DNA of 41,669 nt, taken from positions 1 to 41,669 of the IMG/VR virus record IMGVR_UViG_3300022668_000017; one strand, written 5' to 3'. Of this stretch, positions 31,770 through 39,132 are shown piece by piece. The notes below the pieces were generated by a model. It saw nothing but the letters and a program-made list of their open reading frames with translations, was not told the origin of the DNA and made no database searches. The stretch's first letter is position 1. Each line of letters begins with the position of its first letter. The translations under genes and the position numbers were made by a program. This stretch comes from a virus.

Positions 31770-32738
31770 ATGATTAAATTATTAAAAGGCGATTGCTTAA
31801 TTGAAAGCGATAAAATAGAAAGTGGTAGTGTTGATTTAATATTAACGGATTTACCCTATGGAACTGTAAAAGATATAAAAAACGTGAAGCATGGCATGAG
31901 CGGTAAATGCGAATGGGATGTTGTTATTGACACTGATAAAATAATGCAATTAGCAAACAGGATTTTACGAAAAAACGGTAAAATGATATTAACAGCACAA
32001 CAACCTTTTACAAATGAATTGATTAATAAAGCGTTACCAAACTTACCGTTTAATTATTCTATGATTTGGGAAAAAGACCACTTTGCAAACGCTTTAACTG
32101 CTAAAAAAGCACCTTTAAATTATTATGAAGATGTTTTAGTTTTTAGTAAGAACCACCCAAAACACGACAATACAGGAAATAACCCTGTAAGAGATTATTT
32201 AATACAGGAAAAAAAGAAAACAGGATTAACAAATAGACAATTAAATAATTTATTTAGTGATTACACAAATAAAAAAGGAAACAAAGACAGAAGTGTTTTA
32301 GAACATTATTGGGGCAAAGCTCAATTTACTTTTCCTACTAAAGATATTTACGAAAATGTATTGCAACCTACTGGTTTTTTTAATAAACCTTATGGTTATA
32401 TTGAGGAAATAGGTAAACCTTATAGATTGATGATTAATAAACATCTTAATGAATTAGCGCCAAGCATATTTAATTTATGGGAAGGTAAAAAATACAAAAG
32501 TAATATTTTAAAGTACAAAAAAGATTATGACGGACACCACCCAACACAAAAGCCTGTTTTATTGTTAGAAGATTTAATAAAAACTTTTAGTAATGAAAAT
32601 AATTTAGTGGTGGATTTAACTATGGGAAGCGGTTCAACAGGTGTGGCTTGTAAAAATACAAATCGTAATTTTATAGGTATTGAAATGAATGAGGATTATT
32701 TTAATATAGCTAAAAAGAGAATTAACGAAAACAAATAA
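31770..32738 (+). CDS. DNA N6-adenine/N4-cytosine methyltransferase, beta class
   Basis: 322 aa. The catalytic motif TDLPYG (DPPY type, about 26-31) precedes the AdoMet-binding motif DLTMGSGSTG (about 282-291), the permuted order of beta-class amino-methyltransferases. HHPTQKP (about 261-267) is motif X, typical of the group. A target-recognition insert fills about 120-240 (ENVLQPTGFFNKPYG, LWEGKKYKSNILK). It probably methylates A within a short sequence. Together with the C5 enzyme at 28303, the phage carries two solitary methylases. Confidence 0.92.
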   Translation: MIKLLKGDCLIESDKIESGSVDLILTDLPYGTVKDIKNVKHGMSGKCEWDVVIDTDKIMQLANRILRKNGKMILTAQQPFTNELINKALPNLPFNYSMIWEKDHFANALTAKKAPLNYYEDVLVFSKNHPKHDNTGNNPVRDYLIQEKKKTGLTNRQLNNLFSDYTNKKGNKDRSVLEHYWGKAQFTFPTKDIYENVLQPTGFFNKPYGYIEEIGKPYRLMINKHLNELAPSIFNLWEGKKYKSNILKYKKDYDGHHPTQKPVLLLEDLIKTFSNENNLVVDLTMGSGSTGVACKNTNRNFIGIEMNEDYFNIAKKRINENK

Positions 32739-32741
32739 AAG

Positions 32742-33074
32742 ATGAAAAAAAGCGAATATTTAAAGGAATACGGAATAGTAGTAGACTATCCACAAGATTG
32801 TTTAGAATTAGTAAAACAAGAAGTCTATTTAACTAAAAACGATATGGATACAAAGTATTTTTGTGAAGATGTTAGGTTTTCAGATATTACAATTTTAAGA
32901 GAAGACGGTAATTATTTAGCAATTGAGTTATTACTTAATGATTTTTTAAACGAACCTTTTTGGTCAAATCCGTTTCCTACTGAAATACTTAAACCTGAAC
33001 AGTCAGAACTTAAAAGAGAAGAGTTTATAAAATTATCAAAGGAATTAATAAAAGGGTTAGAAGATGATAAATAG
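32742..33074 (+). CDS. Small acidic protein, unknown
   Basis: 110 aa, 3 nt after the methyltransferase. Acidic, alpha/beta, with NEPFWSNPFPTEILKPEQSE in the second half and a helical C terminus. No family recognised. It overlaps the next gene by 11 nt. Confidence 0.6.
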   Translation: MKKSEYLKEYGIVVDYPQDCLELVKQEVYLTKNDMDTKYFCEDVRFSDITILREDGNYLAIELLLNDFLNEPFWSNPFPTEILKPEQSELKREEFIKLSKELIKGLEDDK

Positions 33075-33219
33075 TATAGAAAATTGCGTGTGTTGTGGTA
33101 AGTATTTAAAAACTATTAACGAGCAGGAACAATTAATGTGTTTAAAATGTGATATTATAACTTATGAAATAATGCAACAACAATTATCAGAAGATGAAAC
33201 CACAGACAAACCACTTTAA
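33064..33219 (+). CDS. 51-aa zinc-ribbon protein
   Basis: A short ORF between two overlapping neighbours (11 nt upstream overlap, 26 nt downstream). It carries CVCCGKYL and CLKC, a four-cysteine zinc knuckle (C-x-C-C / C-x-x-C), followed by an acidic helix. It may bind nucleic acid or protein. Overlap by 26 nt with the next gene makes one of the two starts uncertain. Confidence 0.55.
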   Translation: MINSIENCVCCGKYLKTINEQEQLMCLKCDIITYEIMQQQLSEDETTDKPL

Positions 33220-33421
33220 CACGCAGACAGGTAAATTAAAAAAACCGTTTAGATTAATTCAGATACGTAAAGGAAACGACGAAGCTTGGAAAGGTCGCGA
33301 AAAAGTATCAGATTGGTATTATGTTTTTAAATATATTGATGGAGGGTATTTTGCAATGCATGAAAAACTAAACGGTAAGACTGGAATTATAACAGATTTA
33401 AAAATTATTCAAGAATTATGA
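33194..33421 (+). CDS. Small basic protein, unknown
   Basis: 75 aa with a compact beta-like core (EKVSDWYYVFKYIDGGYFAMH). It overlaps the zinc-ribbon gene by 26 nt and is coupled to the PAPS-reductase-like gene by ATGA (33418-33421). Function unknown. Confidence 0.58.
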   Translation: MKPQTNHFNTQTGKLKKPFRLIQIRKGNDEAWKGREKVSDWYYVFKYIDGGYFAMHEKLNGKTGIITDLKIIQEL

Positions 33422-34296
33422 AATTAAAAGATAATAAAAATATATTTTGTTCTGTATCCGCTGGGTATAGTAGTTTAATGATGGCTGTTAAATTAAAAGA
33501 ATGGTATCCTGACCACAATATAATTTATGCAATGGCTAATACATCTAAAGAAGACGAGGAAAGTTTAATTTTTATGGATAACTGCGATAAATATTTTAAT
33601 TTAAACATGTTTTGGATTGAAGCTGTTGTAAATCAAGAAAGAGGTATAGGGACAGGATATAAAATAACAGACTTTGAAAATCTAAAGCGTAATGGAGAAT
33701 TATTTGAAGACGGTATAAAGAAGTACGGAATACCATCTAAGATAAATAAATGGTGTAACAGGGAATTAAAGATAGTGCCTTTAAAAAAGTTTTGCGATGA
33801 TTTTTTTGGCGTTAAAAAATACTCAATCGCTGTTGGTATGAGGGCAGATGAAATGGATCGTGTAAGTAAAGATTATAAAAATAATAATGTTTTTTATCCT
33901 TTATTAGATAAAGGAATTATAACAAAAGACCGCAACAGATTCTGGAAAGACCAACCTATACGAATAAAAATACCTGCGTATAAAGGTAATTGCGATATGT
34001 GTTTTGAGAAGTCTAATAGAAAACTTATGACTATAATAAAAGAAGAACCGGATAAAATAATTTGGTGGCACAACATGATTAAAAAGTATTCTAAAATAAC
34101 GATTGAAGGTAAAGATAGTTATAACCATTACGCTCAAAATAAAGGTGGAATGAGTTTTTTTAGACAAAACAGAACTATAGAAGATTTAGTTGAAATGTCT
34201 AAACTTCCATTTTCAACCGCAACTGACGAGTATATCTACGAAAATGATTTATTCGATTTAGAGGGGGATTGCGGAGCAGGTTGTAAAGTTTTTTAG
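33418..34296 (+). CDS. PAPS-reductase/ATP-pyrophosphatase-like protein
   Basis: 292 aa. The PP-loop is SVSAGYSS (about 12-19, S-x-G-x-x-S type), and the C-terminal cysteines form GNCDMCF and EGDCGAGCKVF, with a FWKDQPIRIKIPAYKGNCDMCF stretch (about 174-196). I know this combination from phage proteins annotated as phosphoadenosine phosphosulfate reductase. These adenylate a substrate and often carry a metal cluster. The same fold includes DndC of phosphorothioate DNA modification, and the two methyltransferases nearby fit a role in DNA modification. The actual substrate is unknown. Confidence 0.82.
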   Translation: MKLKDNKNIFCSVSAGYSSLMMAVKLKEWYPDHNIIYAMANTSKEDEESLIFMDNCDKYFNLNMFWIEAVVNQERGIGTGYKITDFENLKRNGELFEDGIKKYGIPSKINKWCNRELKIVPLKKFCDDFFGVKKYSIAVGMRADEMDRVSKDYKNNNVFYPLLDKGIITKDRNRFWKDQPIRIKIPAYKGNCDMCFEKSNRKLMTIIKEEPDKIIWWHNMIKKYSKITIEGKDSYNHYAQNKGGMSFFRQNRTIEDLVEMSKLPFSTATDEYIYENDLFDLEGDCGAGCKVF

Positions 34297-34326
34297 AATT
34301 ATAACTGATAATTAAAATATTATAGT

Positions 34327-34334
34327 TATATTTG
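34327..34334 (+). promoter_or_regulatory. Candidate -7 element
   Basis: TATATTTG followed by CGTAATAG, 30 nt before the ATG at 34365. The element around 24784 is nearly the same (TATATTTGCGTA). A recognisable -33 is lacking. Confidence 0.5.
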
Positions 34335-34364
34335 CGTAATAGATTAACAATTAAAACTAATATT

Positions 34365-34616
34365 ATGAATATAAGAAAAGAAATAGACAGTATTTACAAG
34401 TTTTTAAGTGAACAAAATGATAATTTTGAATTATTCAACACTATACATGTATCAGATATAGATTTAGATTCTTTAGAAAAAACAAGTATAGACGGTTACT
34501 TTTTTAATCATTATTATCAATGGAAAAAACTAATAAAAAAAGGTGAATATTTTGTTGGTTCTATTTTTATACCTATTGGAGATGATGTTTATTTAGAATG
34601 TATATTTAAATACTAG
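34365..34616 (+). CDS. Small protein, unknown
   Basis: 83 aa from the ATG at 34365. An in-frame start at 34332 would lie within the -7 element and is rejected. Acidic and alpha/beta (IHVSDIDLDSLEKTSIDGYFF, GSIFIPIGDDVYLECIFKY). It ends 1 nt before the helicase start. Not recognised. Confidence 0.6.
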   Translation: MNIRKEIDSIYKFLSEQNDNFELFNTIHVSDIDLDSLEKTSIDGYFFNHYYQWKKLIKKGEYFVGSIFIPIGDDVYLECIFKY

Positions 34617-34617
34617 G

Positions 34618-36221
34618 ATGCAAAAGATTAATTTATATAACTACCAAGATAAAACAGTTTCCGCCTTGAGGGATGCTATTAAGACTTATAACAAAGTCTT
34701 AGTGTATTGCCCTACAGGCGGAGGATAGGAAAAACGATAATTGCTAAATACATTATCCAAAAGCTAATCGCTAATAATAAGCGTGTGTTATTTACAACGC
34801 CACGAATTAAACTTGCAACACAAACACAAGAATCGTTTGGTTTCGGTAATTTAATACTAGGTAATAAAACACAGGATAATAAGTCGTTATGCACTATTGC
34901 GTCTTTACAGTCGATGTACTCACGTAAAGTTACAGAGCACTTTGATTATATATTTATTGACGAATGCCACTACTCACACAATACAGAGTACACTAATTAT
35001 ATTTTTGACACTTACAAAGATTCTAAGATAATAGGTTTGTCTGCTACTCCAATAGATGAAAAAGGTTATTTACTACAAGGGTATGATTCAATAGTTAACG
35101 AAGTTACTGTAAAAGAATTAATTGATCTAGGTTATCTTACTGACGTGGATGTTTACACCTCGACAATGCAACCAGACTTTTCTAAGGTTGATATTGTTAA
35201 CGGAGATTACAACCAGAAACAGACTAGTAAGATACTAATCGAAGAAACTGTATTAAAAAACAGTATTGACGAATGGGTTAGACTTGCTAAGGATAAAAAG
35301 ACAATTGTATTTGCAAGCGATATAAGCCATTCTAATGCAGTTAAAAAACAATTCGAAGCGCTAGGCTATAAAGTTAGTATAGTACACTCTAAACTAAGCG
35401 AAAAGACTATTGAGAAGGCTTACAGTGATTTTAATAAGAATGTAACTTCTATACTTGTAAATGTTGACATGGCAACTTTTGGATTTAATGAGCCATCTAT
35501 TGAATGTATGTTATTCGTTAGAGGTATTAAGTCAATGCGATTATATAAGCAAATGGTGGGGCGCGGTATTAGGTCATTTAAAGGCAAGACTAAATGCATA
35601 ATGATTGATTGCGCTAACGTTGTATTAGATAACGGTTATCCTACTGACGAAATACCGTTTATTAAGAAACCTGTGGTTAATAAAGTTGTCGACCGTATTG
35701 CGAAAATAGAACGTAACACAGACGGAACTATTAACACAGAAACCGTTAAAAAAGAGCGTATCGACTACTTAAACAAAATTGGTAGTTTAGTTGAATTGTA
35801 CGCTAATAAGGTTTACAATAAAGAGCAGGATTTAGTTGATGATTGCAAGACGCTTTTAAAACGTGGTGGTTTTTATCACTGGAGACAGAACAGCGGTAAG
35901 GCTTTTATAGAGGGGCGTTGGGTAACGTTTACAGATAAAAACGGATTGCCTGATATAACGTTAATTTATAAGTCTGTTTATATCGGTCTAGAGTTAAAGC
36001 TACCTAAAGGAAAGTTAACGAAGCATCAGAAGGTCACACTACCTGAGTTTATAGAAAATAAAGTACAGTTCTTTTTTATAGAGAGTATTATCGATTTATT
36101 TGAAGTATTAGAAAATGTTCAGGAAAATATAATTGATACTGATAAAGGGTTGTTAATTAAAAAAGAATTTTTTATATTGTCTGAGAGACAGAAAAAATAT
36201 AGGAATAAATATATAAAGTAA
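34618..36221 (+). pseudogene. SF2 helicase - VRR_NUC nuclease fusion, frameshifted in the P-loop
   Basis: The ATG at 34618 opens a frame (MQKINLYNYQDKTVSALRDA) that reaches CPTGGG and hits TAG at 34726-34728. The helicase continues in the -1 frame (GKTIIAKYIIQKL onward, to 36221). A -1 shift would give CPTGGGIGKT. Removing the five bases GGATA would restore the canonical CPTGGGKT. Downstream motifs are intact: DECH box, LSATP, QMVGRGIRSF. Residues beyond about 380 of the second part carry a VRR_NUC domain, GLPDITLIYKSVYIGLELKLP with LTKHQ. Whether the break is real, programmed or a base-calling error cannot be told. If real, ATPase activity is probably lost or needs frameshifting. Confidence 0.8.
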
Positions 36222-36227
36222 CGTGAT

Positions 36228-36284
36228 GCAGATATAATTTATTTGCAATCACTCAAGCTAAATAAGCAAACAAATTATATCTGC
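36228..36284. repeat. 19-bp near-perfect inverted repeat with 19-nt loop
   Basis: 36228-36246 pairs with 36266-36284 with a single mismatch (outer 13 bp GCAGATATAATTT perfect). No T tract follows on either strand. It lies just after the helicase stop and is too long and symmetric for a usual terminator. It may be a replication or recombination signal, or a protein-binding site. Confidence 0.75.
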
Positions 36285-36361
36285 TGTTATCTACTTTTTA
36301 CCCGTTTAAGAATCTTTTAAAATATTTTTGTGTAAATATGCTATAATTAAATAAATTGTAT

Positions 36362-36369
36362 TATATTTG
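36362..36369 (+). promoter_or_regulatory. Candidate -7 element of the late-region small genes
   Basis: TATATTTG, 29 nt before the ATG at 36399. No convincing -33 at 19 nt. Confidence 0.45.
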
Positions 36370-36398
36370 TATATACAAAACAAATAAATATATAAATT

Positions 36399-36608
36399 AT
36401 GGAAACTATTATTGATTGCACAAGTAAAGGATTAAAAATCTCTTCTTACGAAGATGACATCCAAAAATTAATTGAAATGGCTAAAATGTATGAAACAACC
36501 GAAAACTTAAGTGGTGGTTTTTATACTGATATGGTTGCAGAAATACAAAGTCAAATAATCCACTGTAAAAATTGCATTAAAAACTTACAAGATGTCGAAA
36601 ACGCCTAA
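36399..36608 (+). CDS. 69-aa small protein
   Basis: Helical, acidic, with two cysteines near the end (IIHCKNCIKNLQDVEN). It overlaps the RHH gene by 17 nt, suggesting coupled expression. Function unknown. It might be a partner of the RHH protein. Confidence 0.58.
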   Translation: METIIDCTSKGLKISSYEDDIQKLIEMAKMYETTENLSGGFYTDMVAEIQSQIIHCKNCIKNLQDVENA

Positions 36609-36738
36609 ACAACCAATATCCGCGAGAATCGAAAAAAATATTTTAAAAGATTCTAAGGCTATAGCCAAACTCGAAAACAGAAGCTTTAACAATTTGCTTG
36701 AAACTGCATTGATAGCCTACTGTAAGGGTAAATTGTAG
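36592..36738 (+). CDS. Ribbon-helix-helix DNA-binding protein
   Basis: 48 aa. ISARIEKNILKDSKAIAK (strand and first helix), then RSFNNLLETALIAYC (second helix) fit the Arc/MetJ/CopG pattern: a short N-terminal strand with alternating residues, then helices with an RS-x-N-x-L turn. Such dimers bind short palindromes in tandem (MetJ uses 8-bp boxes). The many 8-bp-spaced TGTACA copies of this genome would suit such a protein, but no link is shown. It overlaps the upstream gene by 17 nt. Confidence 0.72.
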   Translation: MSKTPKQPISARIEKNILKDSKAIAKLENRSFNNLLETALIAYCKGKL

Positions 36739-36817
36739 TTAACAAGTGTGTATAAAATCGTTTTAATGTGTTATACGCGCGGTTATTAATGTTAAATAAA
36801 ATAAATATATAAATATT

Positions 36818-36847
36818 TTGTATAACGGTTTATTTGTTGTAGATTTG
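36818..36847 (+). promoter_or_regulatory. Promoter before a small gene
   Basis: TTG (36818-36820), 19 nt, TAGATTTG (36840-36847), 23 nt before the ATG at 36871. Strong consensus. No TGTACA overlap here (the -33 reads TTTTGTATAA). Confidence 0.78.
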
Positions 36848-36870
36848 TAAGGAATAAAAAACTATATATT

Positions 36871-37071
36871 ATGAAATTAAATACAGTATTACACACGAAA
36901 AACGGTAAATTTATTGGTAACGCTATTATTGTTAGCGTAACAGAAACAGAAAACTATTTAATTAAAACAGATTACGGAAACGTTTTATCTTTAAATGTTT
37001 CGGATATCAAAAAATATTTTAATATAGGTGAGGTTAGTGTAACACATAAATATGCGATTATAGAAAACTAA
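36871..37071 (+). CDS. 66-aa small beta-rich protein
   Basis: A short protein with strands such as NTVLHTKNGKFIGNAIIVSV and ETENYLIKTDYGNVLSLN, resembling a small SH3-like or KOW-like barrel. It is the first gene of a transcript with a strong promoter. Function unknown. Confidence 0.62.
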   Translation: MKLNTVLHTKNGKFIGNAIIVSVTETENYLIKTDYGNVLSLNVSDIKKYFNIGEVSVTHKYAIIEN

Positions 37072-37086
37072 ACAAAAGTATATATT

Positions 37087-37308
37087 ATGAAAGATAATTA
37101 TAAAAGTATCCTTTTTGGATTATTTAAACTACATGTTAGATTTGTTAAGTTTATTAAAATACTGTTTAAAGCTTTAATGGGTTGTTTAATTATGGTATTT
37201 CTATTAGCTGGGGTTATCAAAATAAACTTCTTTAACTTTGAAGGTTTTAATGTTATTTTATGGTGTTTTTTATGTGTTTATATTATAGAAAAGATTATAA
37301 GAAAATAA
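37087..37308 (+). CDS. 73-aa membrane protein
   Basis: Two hydrophobic segments (about 28-46 LMGCLIMVFLLAGVIKINFF, and 52-69 FNVILWCFLCVYIIEKII) preceded by a basic N-terminal helix. Probably an inner-membrane protein. Function unknown. Confidence 0.6.
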   Translation: MKDNYKSILFGLFKLHVRFVKFIKILFKALMGCLIMVFLLAGVIKINFFNFEGFNVILWCFLCVYIIEKIIRK

Positions 37309-37314
37309 CAAAAC

Positions 37315-37379
37315 ACACCCTCTTTAATGTTTAATTTTTAAACCTAATACCGTCGCTGGTTATAGTTTTTAGAGGGTGT
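37315..37379 (+). ncRNA. Candidate small structured RNA element
   Basis: A 9-bp stem ACACCCTCT/AGAGGGTGT (37315-37323 and 37371-37379) encloses 47 nt. Inside are GTTTAATTTTTAAAC (6 bp) and a small ACC/GGT hairpin with loop GTCGCT. Overall the fold is a three-way junction. There is no T tract after it. It does not match a tRNA or a riboswitch that I know. It could be a terminator with a long loop or a functional RNA. Confidence 0.42.
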
Positions 37380-37414
37380 TATATAGACTAAATTAATATA
37401 AAACCTAGAATATT

Positions 37415-37588
37415 ATGAATGAGATTATTTACAGACCTGTTTCAATAAACGACGATTGTTTAGTTCAATGTAATTACAATAATTCAGGAGAAACTATTAT
37501 GAGACCTAAAAAATATAAAATAGTTAAAAGGAATAATTATTTATTTACTCACAGAATAGGAGTTTGGAGAATTAAAAATAAAAGTTAG
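37415..37588 (+). CDS. 57-aa basic small protein
   Basis: A short ORF, 35 nt after the structured element. It begins MNEIIYRPVSINDDCLVQC and ends in a basic beta-like stretch (HRIGVWRIKNK). Unknown. Two nt separate it from the zinc-ribbon gene. Confidence 0.55.
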   Translation: MNEIIYRPVSINDDCLVQCNYNNSGETIMRPKKYKIVKRNNYLFTHRIGVWRIKNKS

Positions 37589-37590
37589 TT

Positions 37591-37755
37591 ATGAAAGAGT
37601 TACATAAAAGAAAATTAATATGGTGTCGAGGTTGTGATACTGAAATGGTGGAAGTTGGGGCTAAATGCGGTGAATGCGGTAAAAGAGCTTATTCTAGTAA
37701 AGTTAAAAAACCTAATAAAGCGCAAATATTAAAAGATTATTTAAATAAAAGTTAG
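37591..37755 (+). CDS. 54-aa zinc-ribbon protein
   Basis: A short ORF with two CxxC knuckles, WCRGCDTEM and KCGECGKR, and a lysine-rich tail. A four-cysteine zinc ribbon is likely. Such small ribbons can bind DNA, RNA polymerase or terminase. Function unknown. It is close to the terminase genes. Confidence 0.62.
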   Translation: MKELHKRKLIWCRGCDTEMVEVGAKCGECGKRAYSSKVKKPNKAQILKDYLNKS

Positions 37756-37812
37756 TTTTTACTTGTTTATTAAATATATTATTATTATATTGCGTACTTA
37801 AAAGTTTAATTT

Positions 37813-37995
37813 ATGAAAGTAGAAGTATTAAAGAGATATAAAGATAAAGAATTAAATAAAATTCTTAAAGTCGGTGATACTGTTGTTATAGATAGTAAAG
37901 ACCGTGTTAAGCTATTAGAAGATAAAGGATTTGTTAAGTCTTTAGAGGTTAAAAAGAAGCCAGTTAAGAGAACTAAGAAAACTAAAGAGGAGTAG
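37813..37995 (+). CDS. 60-aa lysine-rich protein before terS
   Basis: Small basic protein with a beta hairpin (LKVGDTVVIDSKDRVKLLED) and a KKKPVKRTKKTKEE tail. It ends 1 nt before the small terminase gene. Small genes of this type before terS are common in Bacteroidota phages, in my recollection. Function unknown. Confidence 0.65.
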   Translation: MKVEVLKRYKDKELNKILKVGDTVVIDSKDRVKLLEDKGFVKSLEVKKKPVKRTKKTKEE

Positions 37996-37996
37996 T

Positions 37997-38422
37997 ATGT
38001 CTGTAAGCGAAAAAATGAAAGGTAACACAAACGCTGAAGTTTGGACGCTTGATAAAGCTACTGAATTTTGTGACAGTGTTTTAGATTTTGTTATTGATAA
38101 TCCCAAGAGTAGGTCGCTATCTGAAGCATGTACTGAGTTAGGTTATTACGAGGAATTAATTAGTTATTTATCTAATAAATTTAATACTGAATTTAAATCA
38201 ATAAAAAGAGCTAAAGACATTGTTAAGAATAGATTAGTATCACAAGGCTTAGATGGAGAAGCTAACTCTACAATGGCTATCTTTATTCTAAAGAACAACC
38301 ACAACATGAAAGACAGACACGATGTTACAAGCGGTGAGAAACCTATGACACAGTCGATTCCTGTTGTACTTCAAGACGGTAGAACCTACGAAGATTTAAA
38401 GAATGATTTACAGCCTGAATAG
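37997..38422 (+). CDS. Terminase small subunit
   Basis: 141 aa. A helical N-terminal DNA-binding region (1-75, with SLSEACTELGYYEELISYL) is followed by a central oligomerisation part and the characteristic STMAIFILKNNHNMKDRHDV segment (about 94-113) seen near the C terminus of small terminases. It recognises phage DNA and loads the large subunit. The large subunit is 700 bp downstream, separated by two unknown genes. Confidence 0.83.
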   Translation: MSVSEKMKGNTNAEVWTLDKATEFCDSVLDFVIDNPKSRSLSEACTELGYYEELISYLSNKFNTEFKSIKRAKDIVKNRLVSQGLDGEANSTMAIFILKNNHNMKDRHDVTSGEKPMTQSIPVVLQDGRTYEDLKNDLQPE

Positions 38423-38443
38423 TATTATTTAATTATTTTTTAG

Positions 38444-38451
38444 TATATTTG
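38444..38451 (+). promoter_or_regulatory. Candidate -7 element in the terminase region
   Basis: TATATTTG, 25 nt before the ATG at 38477, no clear -33. Weak. Confidence 0.38.
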
Positions 38452-38476
38452 TTATTATTAACTATAAAAAAGTATT

Positions 38477-38704
38477 ATGAAAACAAAGTACATTCCAATT
38501 GAATTAGATTTAGAATCGTTAGACCATCACTTTATAGAGGGTTTATACGCTTACAATTACAAGTTAACTACTAATGATAGATTACCTGAAAACAAAGTTT
38601 TTATTAAAGTAGAAGAGCCTGAAACAATAAAAGAGTTTATTAGTTTACACGACATAAGTAAACAAGACGTTATTGATTTTCTTAATGATAACTATAAAAA
38701 GTAA
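38477..38704 (+). CDS. 75-aa acidic protein between terminase genes
   Basis: Acidic, with a helical C terminus (KQDVIDFLNDNYKK) that recalls the KQDVI helix of the FKDA modules, although the rest does not match. It separates terS from terL. Function unknown. Confidence 0.58.
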   Translation: MKTKYIPIELDLESLDHHFIEGLYAYNYKLTTNDRLPENKVFIKVEEPETIKEFISLHDISKQDVIDFLNDNYKK

Positions 38705-38708
38705 TATT

Positions 38709-39089
38709 ATGAAAGATCTATTAAAAGGCAAAGCGTTAGAACATTTTGAGAAGTGGTATCTAAATTGGATATTTAAGGAAAAGACTTATTTGTCTTTAAG
38801 GTTTTCAGACGAGCAAATACTTGAAAATTGGAAAAGCCTACACTCAAGCGAGCAATACGGTGTTTTAGTTGACTTCTTTGATAGTGTTGGGGTTGTTGTT
38901 ACAATTGGTAATTGGATTGAATATAAAGTAGGTTTTTTTTATTGGTTCAATATAAATGATAAAAGTGATAAGTGTTTAATTAGTGACTATGATTGTATCA
39001 ATTTAAAACACGCTAGATATAAAACACTACAAGAAGCACGCAAACAAGCTATTAAAAAAGCAGTTGAGATATTAAACAGTGAAGTATGA
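38709..39089 (+). CDS. Conserved hypothetical phage protein (FDSVG type)
   Basis: 126 aa from the ATG at 38709; upstream in-frame codons overlap the previous gene. KGKALEHFEKWYLNWIF, then QYGVLVDFFDSVGVVVTI (about 55-72) and a C-terminal TLQEARKQAIKKAVEILN helix. I recognise this set, an aromatic helix with F-F-D-S-V-G, as a recurring hypothetical protein of Bacteroidota phages. Function not known. Confidence 0.72.
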   Translation: MKDLLKGKALEHFEKWYLNWIFKEKTYLSLRFSDEQILENWKSLHSSEQYGVLVDFFDSVGVVVTIGNWIEYKVGFFYWFNINDKSDKCLISDYDCINLKHARYKTLQEARKQAIKKAVEILNSEV

Positions 39090-39132
39090 AAAGAGAACTA
39101 AGTAAAAAAGATAAGTACAACAAATAAATTAA

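Noticed and set aside
37315-37379. tRNA gene
   Set aside because: The closing stem is 9 bp and there is no T-arm GGTTC, anticodon arm or CCA; no tRNA was seen anywhere in the window.
37806-38030. Minus-strand 74-aa ORF
   Set aside because: It mirrors the lysine-rich gene before terS on the plus strand; it has no promoter or neighbour of its own.
39086-39127. 13-aa ORF overlapping the stop of the FDSVG protein gene (ATGA)
   Set aside because: Too short to support; possibly a ribosome relay before terL, but nothing else indicates translation.
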